Program-made: the position numbers and the translations under genes | NCBI GenBank assembly: GCA_022605405.1 | Contig: JABYQQ010000001.1 | Coordinates: forward strand, 1,426,001 to 1,490,000 | Direction of reading: 5' to 3' | Length of the DNA: 64,000 nucleotides | Source: Earliella scabrosa | Taxonomy: Eukaryota > Basidiomycota > Agaricomycetes > Polyporales > Polyporaceae | In this document: positions 10,799 to 19,747 of the stretch, in pieces | How positions within the stretch are numbered: position 1 is the first letter of the stretch | How the letters are laid out: each line of letters opens with the position of its first letter | Notes under the pieces: generated by a model | What the model saw: only the letters and a program-made list of their open reading frames with translations | Databases searched by the model: none | What the model was told of the DNA's origin: nothing

Positions 10799-11317
10799 CA
10801 TGCCAGACTAGTGCCCCGGTCAGAGAGGTGATTGGAGACTCGGGCAGAAGTCGATAGATCAGTTGCTTCGATCACACGAATAGATACTACATTTCGAAAG
10901 CGTCCTGTATATGTGACTCAGGGCAGGCAATGGAATAGACTTTGAATGGGATACATGCAGCGGCGGGGCGCCTCTCTGGTGTGCCGGATACAGGCGCTCA
11001 CCTCGTGGCGTTTCCGTCGCGTTCCCACCAGGCCTCCATGTCGCTCTCTGGTCGCTCTCCTTTGCGCCGCTCACATTGCCCGTCCGCATCAAGGTCAGTG
11101 GCTCATTCGGTTCAATATCCACCTCAGCTCATCTATAATCAGATACTAGCGAACCATCTCCGAGTCTTATACGTACTTGTCGTACGTGGTATGCCAGATC
11201 CGTACAATCCTGATCGATTCCTACCGCCTCGTGAGTTGGACCCCATTCTTTGCCCTTCGCATTCTCACTTCTTCGTCAGCTCGAAACGTTCGGTTTAGCT
11301 CCAAAGAAGACGAGAAG
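10799..11317. other. Intergenic region upstream of the SUN-domain gene
   Basis: No convincing coding sequence was seen. The frame of the downstream gene is open to 11177 but has no ATG before 11318, so this stretch is taken as 3' UTR, promoter and 5' UTR. Confidence 0.4.
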
Positions 11318-12232
11318 ATGGCCAAGCGTATCCGCTCGCGAAATGCACATAGTGACTCGGACGACGCAGACACTGTTCGCGGAGACAACCAGATTCGTCG
11401 TAGTGGCATGTGGTCCACCTGGCTCGTCGTTCTCCTGGGTCTGTTCGGACTAGCCTTGGGTGCGTGTCTCGGCGCCCTGATCTACGACGAGAGCGGAGTT
11501 GTATCCCGAAACCTTGTCAATGTCCCAATCGTCCGGTCGAAGTTCCCTTTCCTCTTCCCTACTTTCGTTGGTCGTCGCCGTCCGACTGCAGTCCCACTTC
11601 ACATCGCTACTTTTGTTCGGAAGGCAATCAAGGAAGCCCTTGACGACCCTGTGGGTTTGCCCGACTATGCGCTGGCCGCTGAGGGCGCCAAGATTATCCA
11701 GAAGCTAACGACCTCGTCGAAATCCGACCTCGAGAAAGCTCGCCCGCCTTCCAACATTCTAGATGAAGACATACGCAGCGGATCATGCTGGTCCTTCTCA
11801 GGCGATCGTGCGCAAGTCGGCATCAAAGTCTCCACGCAACTTTACCCCACCCATGTCACGATCGAGCACATTCCCCGTGCGATCACAGCACATATCTCTC
11901 ACGCTCCTCGTCATGTTGTCGTTTGGGGCGGGTTGGATGGCAAGGACAATGAGCGACGTTATGCAGAATCTATGGAACGACTCCGCATGTCCCCTCTGAA
12001 CGAGACTGGAGAGGGCCCTCCCATCACAGGCGGCAGTACGTTCCTGCCCCTAGCCGCCTTCGACTACGATCCGAAGGCCAAATCTCACGTTCAGACCTTC
12101 CCCATTGACGCTGCAATCTGCGCGTCACGCATCTTCTTTGGTGTCTTCGTCGTCGAGGTCAGAAGCAACTGGGGTGGCGCCATGACACGCCTGTATCGTG
12201 TGCGGGTTCACGGGTTGGAAGCTACATGGTAA
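11318..12232 (+). CDS. SUN-domain nuclear envelope protein
   Basis: This is a single exon of 304 residues. The start ATG gives MAKRIRSRNAHSDSDD. The N-terminal 30 residues are basic and acidic-polar. One transmembrane helix lies at about residues 33-56 (TWLVVLLGLFGLALGACLGA). A lumenal stem follows and then a SUN-type domain: GSCWSFSGDRAQVGIKVSTQ, then LYPTHVTIEHIPRAITAHIS, APRHVVVWG, and a C-terminal RLYRVRVHG. SUN proteins span the inner nuclear membrane and pair with KASH proteins in the perinuclear space to form LINC bridges. The topology here fits this, with a short nucleoplasmic tail. The coiled-coil stem is much shorter than in animal SUN1/2, as in other small fungal members. An intronless gene is unusual for this window. 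Confidence 0.85.
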   Translation: MAKRIRSRNAHSDSDDADTVRGDNQIRRSGMWSTWLVVLLGLFGLALGACLGALIYDESGVVSRNLVNVPIVRSKFPFLFPTFVGRRRPTAVPLHIATFVRKAIKEALDDPVGLPDYALAAEGAKIIQKLTTSSKSDLEKARPPSNILDEDIRSGSCWSFSGDRAQVGIKVSTQLYPTHVTIEHIPRAITAHISHAPRHVVVWGGLDGKDNERRYAESMERLRMSPLNETGEGPPITGGSTFLPLAAFDYDPKAKSHVQTFPIDAAICASRIFFGVFVVEVRSNWGGAMTRLYRVRVHGLEATW

Positions 12233-12568
12233 CGGTGAGTCATTTCTGTGCGCCGTGACGTTGCGTGGACTGATGATTGTCAGTTTCCAGATGTGTATCA
12301 GTACTATGTGGCTAAATGTCGACCGTCGTTCTGTATAACTACTACAAATGCATATGAGTTCTCTCGGTTTGCAAGCAACTTAGCGGTCCGTATACACACG
12401 TCGTCTCTGCGCCCTCGTCGTCCGCCAATTGGAAGTCAATGCTTCCTCGTGTGGCTTAAGCACTTGATCTCTCCGCCGTCTCTAACACCACATCCTCGAG
12501 CACGACGGCTCTAATACGACCACGCGAGCGTCTCCGGATCATCCGGAGCTTCGCGTCATAGATCGTGC

Positions 12569-12623
12569 CGAGTGGCACGCTGGTGTCCTCCAACTCGGAG
12601 TGGCACACTGGTGTCCTTCAAAT
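12569..12623 (+). repeat. 27-bp tandem duplication in a promoter
   Basis: Two adjacent copies share the core GAGTGGCACxCTGGTGTCC and differ at a few positions. They end about 57 nt upstream of the ATG at 12680. They could be a duplicated regulatory site. The GAGTGGCAC core also occurs near 5070 and 9722. Confidence 0.7.
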
Positions 12624-12679
12624 CTTGCCTCTTCTTAACACGCTCGCCCCTACTTGACATCGTCAGACTGATTCTCACA

Positions 12680-13967
12680 ATGGCTCCTGGTCCACAACTA
12701 ACGTTAGCCTTCTCGTTGATCCGAGGGTTCCCTCCTGTGTTAGAAGACGTTACCACCATGTTGAACAAGGAGCTGGATAGGTGAGTAGGCTTCAGTGGCT
12801 CACTCCCATGCTCGCTACTCACAGTTGTTGTCTGTGTCCTAAAGCGCGCGCGACAAGCTCATTCTGCCTGTGGACCTATCTCGTTGGTCTTCAGTACTCT
12901 CATCACGCTCAAAGGGACGCTTCGACACACTTGCGACCGTCACTGTCCAGGAGGTGACCCTGCTCCGAGCCACTCTGGATGAGTTGTACCCTGGAGAGCA
13001 CGAGCTTCCGACTCGTCTCGATGCGGTCTTTGGGGCGATGCAAACCTCGTTCGGGGAAAGCAACACGCTCTGGCAACAGGTTCGTTGTGCACATTGTCTG
13101 ATGCTGTTGCACACGGGTTCAAATTCTCGTAGTTCAAGATGTCCTATGACAACAACGTGCTCCACCTTGATACCAGCGAGCGGGAATCGATGGAGAAGGC
13201 CTTCCCCGATCTGGAGCGGAGGTGCGAGGATATACGTCGTCGAGTTGCTGCTGCAAAGACAGCGTTCGCACGCTGGAGGCCCTGCTTCGATTTGGTTCTG
13301 ACTGAGGTGCGCTGCTCGTCACCTGTGTACTAACCTCGTGAGATCTGATAGCAATTTGTAGGAAGGACGCCTGGGCTATCACAATGTCCTCGACGAGAGA
13401 CGAGCGTGGACCAGAGAGACGTTTCCAGACAGGGTTACAGTGGTCGTCAACTCGCTGCAGCAACTCGCAGATGCACGCGCTGATCTCGTGTTGCAGAGCA
13501 CGGAGCTCTGGGACAAGTACTTGGATGCATGGATCGGTCGCTCTACTAGTGGGAACCGTCTCCCAACGAGCGAATTGTGCGCAGCTACTGCCCAGTACCT
13601 AGCAATCTGCCAGGCGCTTGCTGAGCAGACCGAGCAGCAGAAGGCTTTGCTCGATGAACTCAAGGTACGTGGTTTGTAGGAGCGTTATGAATGCACGGCT
13701 CATTGGCCGCCAGTCAATCACGAAACAGGCGCATATTTATGGATCCACTCTGAGTGCCGCTCAAGGCGCCCCTATTTCCATCGAGGACATTCGCAACAGC
13801 TTCGACCGCTACGAGTCGATCTGGATCGAGAGCATGAAGCTCAGTGAGGTATGTAGAACGCCAAGTTCATCATGACATTGGCTGACTTCTATTAGATGTG
13901 CAACACTGTGAAGGCGACCTTGCAAGATCGTATGACGATCTTGGAGGGGGCACGCGCGAGGGCTTGA
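12680..13967 (+). CDS. Hypothetical alpha-helical protein, 334 residues
   Basis: Six exons (12680-12780, 12845-13079, 13133-13306, 13362-13664, 13729-13848, 13896-13967) sum to 1005 nt. All introns are canonical and 48-64 nt long. The protein is almost wholly helical, with amphipathic segments such as VVVNSLQQLADARADLVLQS and AICQALAEQTEQQKALLDEL and repeated Trp-anchored helices (ELWDKYLDAWIG, RYESIWIESMK). It starts MAPGPQLTLAFSLIRGFPPV and ends TILEGARARA. No catalytic motif was seen. It may be a spectrin-like or tethering helical bundle; that is inference. I do not recognise the family. Confidence 0.75.
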
Positions 13968-14194
13968 GCGGAAAGCATGCGGACGCACGGCTGGTAGCTT
14001 TTTCCTCCGCGGGAGGTTTTTTGACGCACCCGGCTGCAGCGACGCAACGGACATGTGTTCGCAGGCGATTCGTGTACTATATCCATCCTATGCTACGCTA
14101 TGTTACATGGCCGAGGAAGCATAACTACTGCGGAGCGACGCAGTGCAGCGAAGAAGCGTGAATGCAGTCTGAGGAGGCCCTGCAGAGCGGCGGG

Positions 14195-14920
14195 GTGCGG
14201 GACGGTGTGGAGGCGGCGTGACACCGCGGCAGCCCGCTCTCATATAGCACACTGCCCCACCATTGTCGGGGCAGAGAGGCGGGGCGTTACGCAACCGCGG
14301 GCGGACGAGCGGTATGGCGCAGGGGCGGGGAGCGACGAGGAGCGACGGGGAGCAGTACGGAGTGGTGGCGGCTCGGGGCGGCGGCAGCACGCTCTCGAAC
14401 GGCACCCGCACGCTGCGGCCTAGAGCTCAATATCAGCGGGGCGGAGAGGCGGGGCGCTACGCAACCGCGAGCGGAAGAGCGGAGAGCAGGGGCGGGGAGC
14501 GACGAGGAGCGGCGGGGAGCAGTACGGCAGGGAGCAGTGGTGGCGCCTCGGCGCCGCGGCGGCACTCTCACAGGGCGCGCTGTGGCATAGAGGCTGGGAC
14601 TTGCGTGGAAAGTAGATGTCGTGTCGCACAGCCGGAGAGCAGGGGCGGGGAGCAGCGGGGAGCGATACGGAGTAGACGCAGGGAGGGGCGGCCCCGTACG
14701 GCGTGCAGGCAGGAGGCGGCGAGGCGCCGCGGCAGCGTGTTCTTACACGCTCTCCCACCAGCGTGCATCCGCGGAGTGTTGCGGGCACGCGAGAGGGACT
14801 GCAGAGGGTTAGCACCGCGTGGAGCCGAACAAACAGCAGAGGGGCGCTGGGCGGCGTGGAGGCGGCGAGGCACTGCGGCAAGCGCGCTCTCAACCAGCGC
14901 GCTGCGGCATAGTGGCGGGG
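14195..14920 (+). repeat. GC-rich degenerate tandem array, units of about 165 bp
   Basis: About five diverged units can be aligned by eye on a landmark reading roughly GGAGGCGGCG..GCGGCA..CGCTCTC, near 14204, 14366, 14540, 14708 and 14860. A second landmark (GGCGGGGCG, then TACGCAACCGCG) recurs near 14278 and 14450, and a third (GGGGCGGGGAGC, then GACGAGGAGCG) near 14312 and 14485. The spacings of 150-175 bp agree. The composition is very GC-rich and unlike the flanks. Confidence 0.7.
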
Positions 14921-15260
14921 GCGGGGCCGGGCGTGAATGCGAGAGGGAGTGGTGCCGTTCAGACGCCGCTCCCGGCGGGGAGCAACGAGAGGCGGCGGCG
15001 GCGCGGTACGGAGCTATCGACGGTGGCGAGCTCGGGAGTGGGTGTGTCGGCGATCCGGACCGGAGGTTCGTTGTCGTCCATTGGCGCAAGATCGTTGGCG
15101 TAGTCTAGCGGGAATGACAAAAGACGGAGGGGCGCGGTGGGTCATGTTGTGATGAGCGCACAGCGGCGCGACGAGGGCCCTACAACCTCGGGCGCGCCCA
15201 CTGGCGCGCCGTCAATGAAGGGCTCCGAGACGCGTCGAGCTGCGAGTATGCGTGGCGTGG

Positions 15261-15320
15261 TGCGTCGGGATGCGTCGGGGTGCGTCGGGGTGCGTCGGGG
15301 TGCGGCGAGATGCGTCGGGG
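15261..15320 (+). repeat. 10-bp tandem repeat TGCGTCGGGG
   Basis: About six head-to-tail copies lie here; the fifth is altered to TGCGGCGAGA. The repeat marks the boundary between the GC-rich array and the AT-richer segment to its right. Confidence 0.9.
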
Positions 15321-15352
15321 TGTGGCGTGGAGAGCCTATTTCGCGTAGGCAG

Positions 15353-15800
15353 AAAAGGTGGCCTAAGCCATACATTTTCGGCTTCGGAAGAGTTGACCTA
15401 CCTGGCGAGACTCTTCCGGGGTCGAGAATGTCGTCTCTTCTGGTACTGCCCTGCACCTGAAAAGACGACCTATTTTAGTCGTTCTGCGCCGGAGTTGAGT
15501 ACCAGAGAAGTTAGCCTTTCTCGACCCTTTCTGGACACTGGAAAGGTCCGCCTGAGGAGGCTACCTTTCAATTGTCAGGACAGTATCAGAAAATGTGCGG
15601 GAAAGGTCACCTTTGGAGCGTCATGTTCGACAGACAAAAACCTTTGGATAAGGTCGCCTGTTCAGGGCTTTCTACTCGTCTGCTTTGTTCACAGGAAAGA
15701 TAGTCATGGCGGTCGCGAGAAAACATTGGAAATGGGTCGGATGTATGTCACATTATCCGTCAGAGGTAAATATCAGATAAATTACGAGAGAGGTCGCCTT
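15353..15800. repeat. Dispersed AGGTNNCCT-like motif cluster
   Basis: A near-palindromic motif of the form AGGTSRCCT or its decayed versions recurs about nine times (near 15355, 15393, 15465, 15508, 15544, 15557, 15604, 15650 and 15791). Often it has an A/T-rich flank such as GAAAGGT or CCTTT. The spacing is irregular. It may be a decayed repeat or a cluster of protein-binding sites. Confidence 0.35.
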
Positions 15801-16249
15801 AGTGGAGATTTTTCCAAACTTTTCGCGCGTCTGGTTATTGGGCCCTGCCCGCCGTGAGTCGGGTGATAGAAGAACATCACCTCGACAGGTTGCCAATTTA
15901 ACACTCGGTAGCAACACAAGATACGAGACTTCGCGAATCGTGGGTTAGAACTTACTTACATAGAACTTACTTAGATGCACGAAACGTACGCGTGCGGACA
16001 AGCGAAGCACTAGTGCGCCGAGTCGCGCATGACGACGCGACGCGCAACACCAAGGCCACCGCGACCGCAGAAGTCCCGACTACCAACAGACCATAGGATG
16101 GAAAGCCACATGCGGGAAGCTTCATTATGCTACATACTCGTACACCATTACAAGATTACTTCGAGGATTCGTACAGATCAAGCATCGTCCAAGATGGGGG
16201 AAGGCGAGAGATGGGGAGGTAGATGCGAGTGGAAGCGACTCGGACGCGC

Positions 16250-16865
16250 TCACAGCTCGCCCTGCTCGCGGAGGTACTCCTCCGCGTGCTGCTTCGCCTC
16301 CGGACCGACGTTCGGGTCTGAGCAGCAAGCCGTCACGTCAGTGGCCTAGAAACTGGCGCGGAGAAGCAGTACTCACTGTGCAGCGCGGCCTTGTATCCCG
16401 CGTTCACGCGCGTCTGGTGAAGGTCATCCTCGCCGCCAGAGGACGCGCCCTCGCCGTCGAGTACATCGCGCGCACGCTGCTTCGCCTCCGCGCCGACATT
16501 GGGGTCTGCAGAGGTCGAGATGGAGCCAGATCAGTACTTTGTCAGATAAACTGTAGGTTTTTGAGAGTGAAGACGTACTGTGCAGGGCAGCCTTGTAGCC
16601 GCCAAGGACGCGGTTCACTTCGTGGCCGTTGGGGTCGGTGGTGCCAGTGGCGAAGGACTGGTCGCCGGTCTCGGTGAAGCCGGACATGTTCTCGAGGCGG
16701 TCCTGTGCGCGCTCCCTGGCCTCATCGGAGACGTTTGGGTTGTGGATGGCGGCCTTGAGACCAGCGGCGACGCGCTTCTCTGGGAGAGGGGGATACGACG
16801 CGTCAGTCACATGCTCGTGTGGGTGCGGGGGAGTAGGATGACGAACCGTGCTCGTAACCGGACAT
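16250..16865 (-). CDS. con-6: Conidiation-specific protein 6 (Con-6) family, three repeats
   Basis: Four exons (16847-16865, 16579-16779, 16377-16505, 16250-16317) sum to 417 nt, giving 138 residues starting MSGYEHEKRVAAGLKAAIHN. The Con-6 motif appears three times: LKAAIHNPNVSDEARERAQD, YKAALHNPNVGAEAKQRARD and YKAALHNPNVGPEAKQHAEE. Con-6 proteins are small, soluble, hydrophilic proteins. The founding gene is induced during conidiation in Neurospora, and relatives are often stress- or development-induced. The last two introns both split the Asn codon of the repeat motif in the same phase, so the repeat and its intron were probably duplicated together. The biochemical role of the family is not established. 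Confidence 0.92.
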
Positions 16866-16979
16866 GTTGATATGTATGTGTGGGGATCAAGACAGTAGAT
16901 GAAGCGTTGATTGGTGTAAGAGAAGTTGTGGATGAGAAGGATGTGTGTTGTGAGGGGCGACGAGTTGTCGAAGGGGTGC

Positions 16980-16985
16980 TATATA
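16980..16985 (-). promoter_or_regulatory. Probable TATA box for the Con-6 gene
   Basis: TATATA in the context GTTATATAGC (minus strand) lies about 115 nt upstream of the ATG at 16865. Strong, inducible fungal genes often carry such a box. Inferred from position. Confidence 0.4.
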
Positions 16986-17475
16986 ACCATGGGCAGCAAG
17001 AGTGACGTCAAGAGCAAGGATGGCGCTCTTTGCGTTGCCTACGCCTCGATGCTCCACCAGGGTCGTACACACGTCGCACAAAGGGAGCATTTGGCGGGGA
17101 AGTTGGGTGGAAAAAGCAAGCCAGTGGTGGTTGAGAATGGCGACAGGCGGAGAGGACTGACGACGGAGTGGGTTTGGCGAACGTCCGCTCCACTCTGGGC
17201 GGGGGAGTCTGACGTCGGCGATAATTCGCGAGCCCCGCTGGCCGCAGCGTCTTCCAGATGGAGTGGACCGTCGTGGATTCGTTGGGAGACAGACGAAGGA
17301 GAAGTTAATACTAGAACACGAGTGACTCGGCCAGCATATCCTCCAATAGTACCTAACCCTCTTCGTCAACACAGGCCGCGATGACGTTCCCAAGATCGAC
17401 TCACAACAAGTACTGGATCCTGAGGCCTGAGGCCCGAGAACCGCAGCACACCGAGTCTGGCGCAGAACGAGAACG

Positions 17476-17799
17476 TCATGCATCGAGACTCGCGACGACA
17501 TCCTCCAGCCGACCCCGCACTTGCTCAACCCGCCCACCCTCGCGCTCCACCGCATCCGAGTGGAGGATCTTGAGCGCAGCCCGAGCTTCGCGCGAGAACT
17601 CCAGAGACCGTTGCACGCTTTCCTCCACCGCGGCCTCCTCTGGCGACGCGCCATCCGTGGCCGACTCGGAGTTCTTGGACGGAGGGAGGAGGGAGGCAAA
17701 GTCGAGATCGGAGGCACGGAGGAGTGCGAGATCGTGGAGGGTGGAACTTAGTGGGAGAGGGTGAGTAGCCTTGGGGGCGGGCTTCGAGGGTCCGGACAT
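17476..17799 (-). CDS. Small helical protein, 107 residues
   Basis: This is a single exon starting MSGPSKPAPKATHPLPLSST and ending RGRLEDVVASLDA. The first 20 residues are Pro-rich. The rest is charged and helical, with an amphipathic C-terminal coiled coil (SREARAALKILHSDAVEREG, then GRVEQVRGRLEDVV). The size and layout resemble small subunits of tethering or BLOC/DASH-like complexes, but no family can be named. It lies head-away from the Con-6 gene, separated by 610 bp with no other gene. Confidence 0.6.
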   Translation of the reverse strand: MSGPSKPAPKATHPLPLSSTLHDLALLRASDLDFASLLPPSKNSESATDGASPEEAAVEESVQRSLEFSREARAALKILHSDAVEREGGRVEQVRGRLEDVVASLDA

Positions 17800-18309
17800 C
17801 GGTGTTGGCTGCAGCGTGTAGAGTTGAGTAGTTGGGCTAAGTAAGATTCGTCAAGGCTGCTGTCGTAGCAGTCGGCGTCGTCGTGGCCAGAGACAACCAG
17901 AATGCGGGCGCTTGGAGGCCTTGTCCCATCTCTTCAAGTTCATCTGATTCTATGCTGACAAGTTGTTCGTCGAACTCGCTGCCTTCGAAGACATACCCGC
18001 TCTTGTCGCAAATGTCATGATATCCCTATCCTCGACTTGAGAGTGGCCCGCTCACGCGTCGGTCAGGCCTGTGGATGCCATGATGGCCAACATCTACATA
18101 CACGTCCCGACTTTCTCGGACACGGTGTCGAAGCCCTTTGACGAAGTCTACAGGTCGAGATGCGCGTCGAGGGCCGCTATCATCAACAATATCACCTGCA
18201 GCCCCCTTCGACGAACATATGAGATACTTTGTCCCACCAGCTGGGGAGTGATTTGCCTCCCAACCGTCCTCCTCAGTCCTATGTCCGTTTCGCCCTCTCT
18301 CGCCTTCCA
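17800..18309. other. Intergenic or unresolved 5' region of the dehydrogenase
   Basis: No gene was recognised. The frame of the downstream dehydrogenase is open back to 18229 without an ATG. The expected short first exon with an initiating Met was not found, so part of this stretch may be its lost or unresolved 5' end. Confidence 0.35.
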
Positions 18310-19537
18310 ATAGCTCAAGCAAGCCCTCCGGCCCCTCCCCCACCTCGTTCAGAGTGGACCCCGGAGGACATCCCCGACCTCTCAGGCAAGGTCGCCCTCG
18401 TCACCGGCGGTAACACCGGCATCGGACGCGAGACCGTCAAGGGCCCTCCTCCGCAAGAACGCCAAAGTCTACCTCGCCGCCCGCTCCCCCGACAAGGCCC
18501 ACAAGGCGATCGAGGAGCTCGCAGCAGAGACAGGTGGCAAGACCGCCCACTTCCTCCAGCTCGACCTCAGCGACCTCTCCGCGGTCCGCGACGCCGCATA
18601 CGACTTCGCGAGGTGTGTCCGGCATCTCCTGGGCTTCCAGAGTCACCCCACGCGCCGTGTGCGCAGACGCGAGTCCCGCCTCGACATCCTCTTCCTCAAT
18701 GCCGGCATCATGTGTCCCCCCGCGGACCAGCTCACAGCACAAGGATACGACCTCACGATGGGCACGAACGTCATCGGCCACTTCCTCCTCCTCCGCCTGC
18801 TCTAACTCCTCCTCTCCTCCTCCCCTCATCCCCGTCCCCACTCTCACCCTCCCCCCCCAAACCCGACCACGACACCGCGCGCATCGTCTGGCTCTCCTCC
18901 GCCGCAAACTACCTCGCCCCGCACGGCCGCCTCGACTACGCGACCTTCACCGACGGCCCCAGCTCGAACTCGAAGCGGCGCAAAGTAGGCACGTTCGCGA
19001 TGTACGCGCAGAGCAAGCTCGCCCCCGTCGCGCTCTCCGCGCACATCGCCGCCCGCCGAGAGCCCGTGGTGAGCATCGTGGTCGACCCCGGGCACACGAC
19101 GAGCGAGATCTTCCACAGGGATAAGGCGTGGTATTGGCGCGTGTGGGTGAGTCGCGCGACCGTCGCGGTTCCTTTCATCTTTGAACTTTGGGGCGAACGG
19201 GTATGCTGATGATGATGCGCGCGGTGCGCGCGCACCTGGGCATTTGTTCTGTCAGGAGTACCTTATCACGTACCCGACACCGTATGGCGCGATCACACCG
19301 CTCTACGCAGGTACCGCGCCCGAGGCTGCCGCATACAATGGGAAGGTGCGTGCACTCGCGACCGAATGAGGGTGTTGGGGTTGGAACTAAACACTGGACA
19401 CTGGACAGTACCTTCGTCCTTGGGCACGACCCGGCCTGCCGAATCCGTCCGCGTACGACGCGAAGGAGCAGCAGAAGCTGTGGGACTGGCTCGAGAAGCA
19501 GGTCGAGCCGTACATGACGCGGTCGTCGACAGAGTAG
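18310..19537 (+). pseudogene. Frame-broken short-chain dehydrogenase (retinol dehydrogenase-like)
   Basis: A classical SDR fold is encoded in pieces. The parts are: the cofactor loop LVTGGNTGIGRETVK; ARSPDKAHKAIEELAAETGG; LDILFLNAGIM with the NAG motif; the active-site YAQSK (Tyr-x3-Lys); and a C-terminal exon ending EKQVEPYMTRSSTE. Introns are at about 18612-18665, 19147-19254 and 19348-19408. Two breaks are visible. One extra G near 18441 shifts the frame right after ETVK. Downstream, before the KPDHDTARIVWLSS block, the frame shifts back and meets a TAA near 18805 in a C/T-rich tract. No initiating ATG was found. Either the gene is dead or the sequence has two indel errors. An intact homologue would reduce or oxidise a small carbonyl or alcohol with NAD(P)(H). 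Confidence 0.75.
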
Positions 19538-19747
19538 TTTCATCTTGAACTCCCTGTGCTCTGCCTCTGTGCAGAGAGACGAGCCTTTATATGACCTGAT
19601 TTGCTCGGACCCCATCTCTTGACACACAAACCATGCTCAGGGTGTCCGAGAACGTGACATTACAACATGCGCAAGTATAGATCTCTCATTAAGTAACCAC
19701 TCACCCTGCCCTGACATCGATAAGTTACCGCACCATCCCTACTCCTG

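Larger units (their letters stand above)
13968..16249. other. Gene-poor block between the helical protein and the Con-6 gene
   Basis: No gene with introns or recognisable domains lies in these 2.3 kb. The left part is a GC-rich degenerate tandem array, the centre a 10-bp repeat, and the right part an AT-richer segment with a recurring AGGTNNCCT-like motif. Long open frames occur on both strands in the GC-rich part, but their products are low-complexity Arg/Gly/Ala or Pro/Ser/Arg and are not believed. Confidence 0.6.

Noticed and set aside
14263..15108. Long open frame (281 codons) in the GC-rich array, with further long frames on the opposite strand
   Set aside because: Stop codons are rare in very GC-rich DNA; the products are low-complexity and the frame simply follows the tandem units. 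There are no introns and no domains.
15252..15857. 201-codon frame beginning in the 10-bp repeat and crossing the AT-richer segment
   Set aside because: It lacks a proper ATG start and its product matches no pattern. The AGGT..CCT motif recurrence, not coding constraint, seems to shape the DNA.
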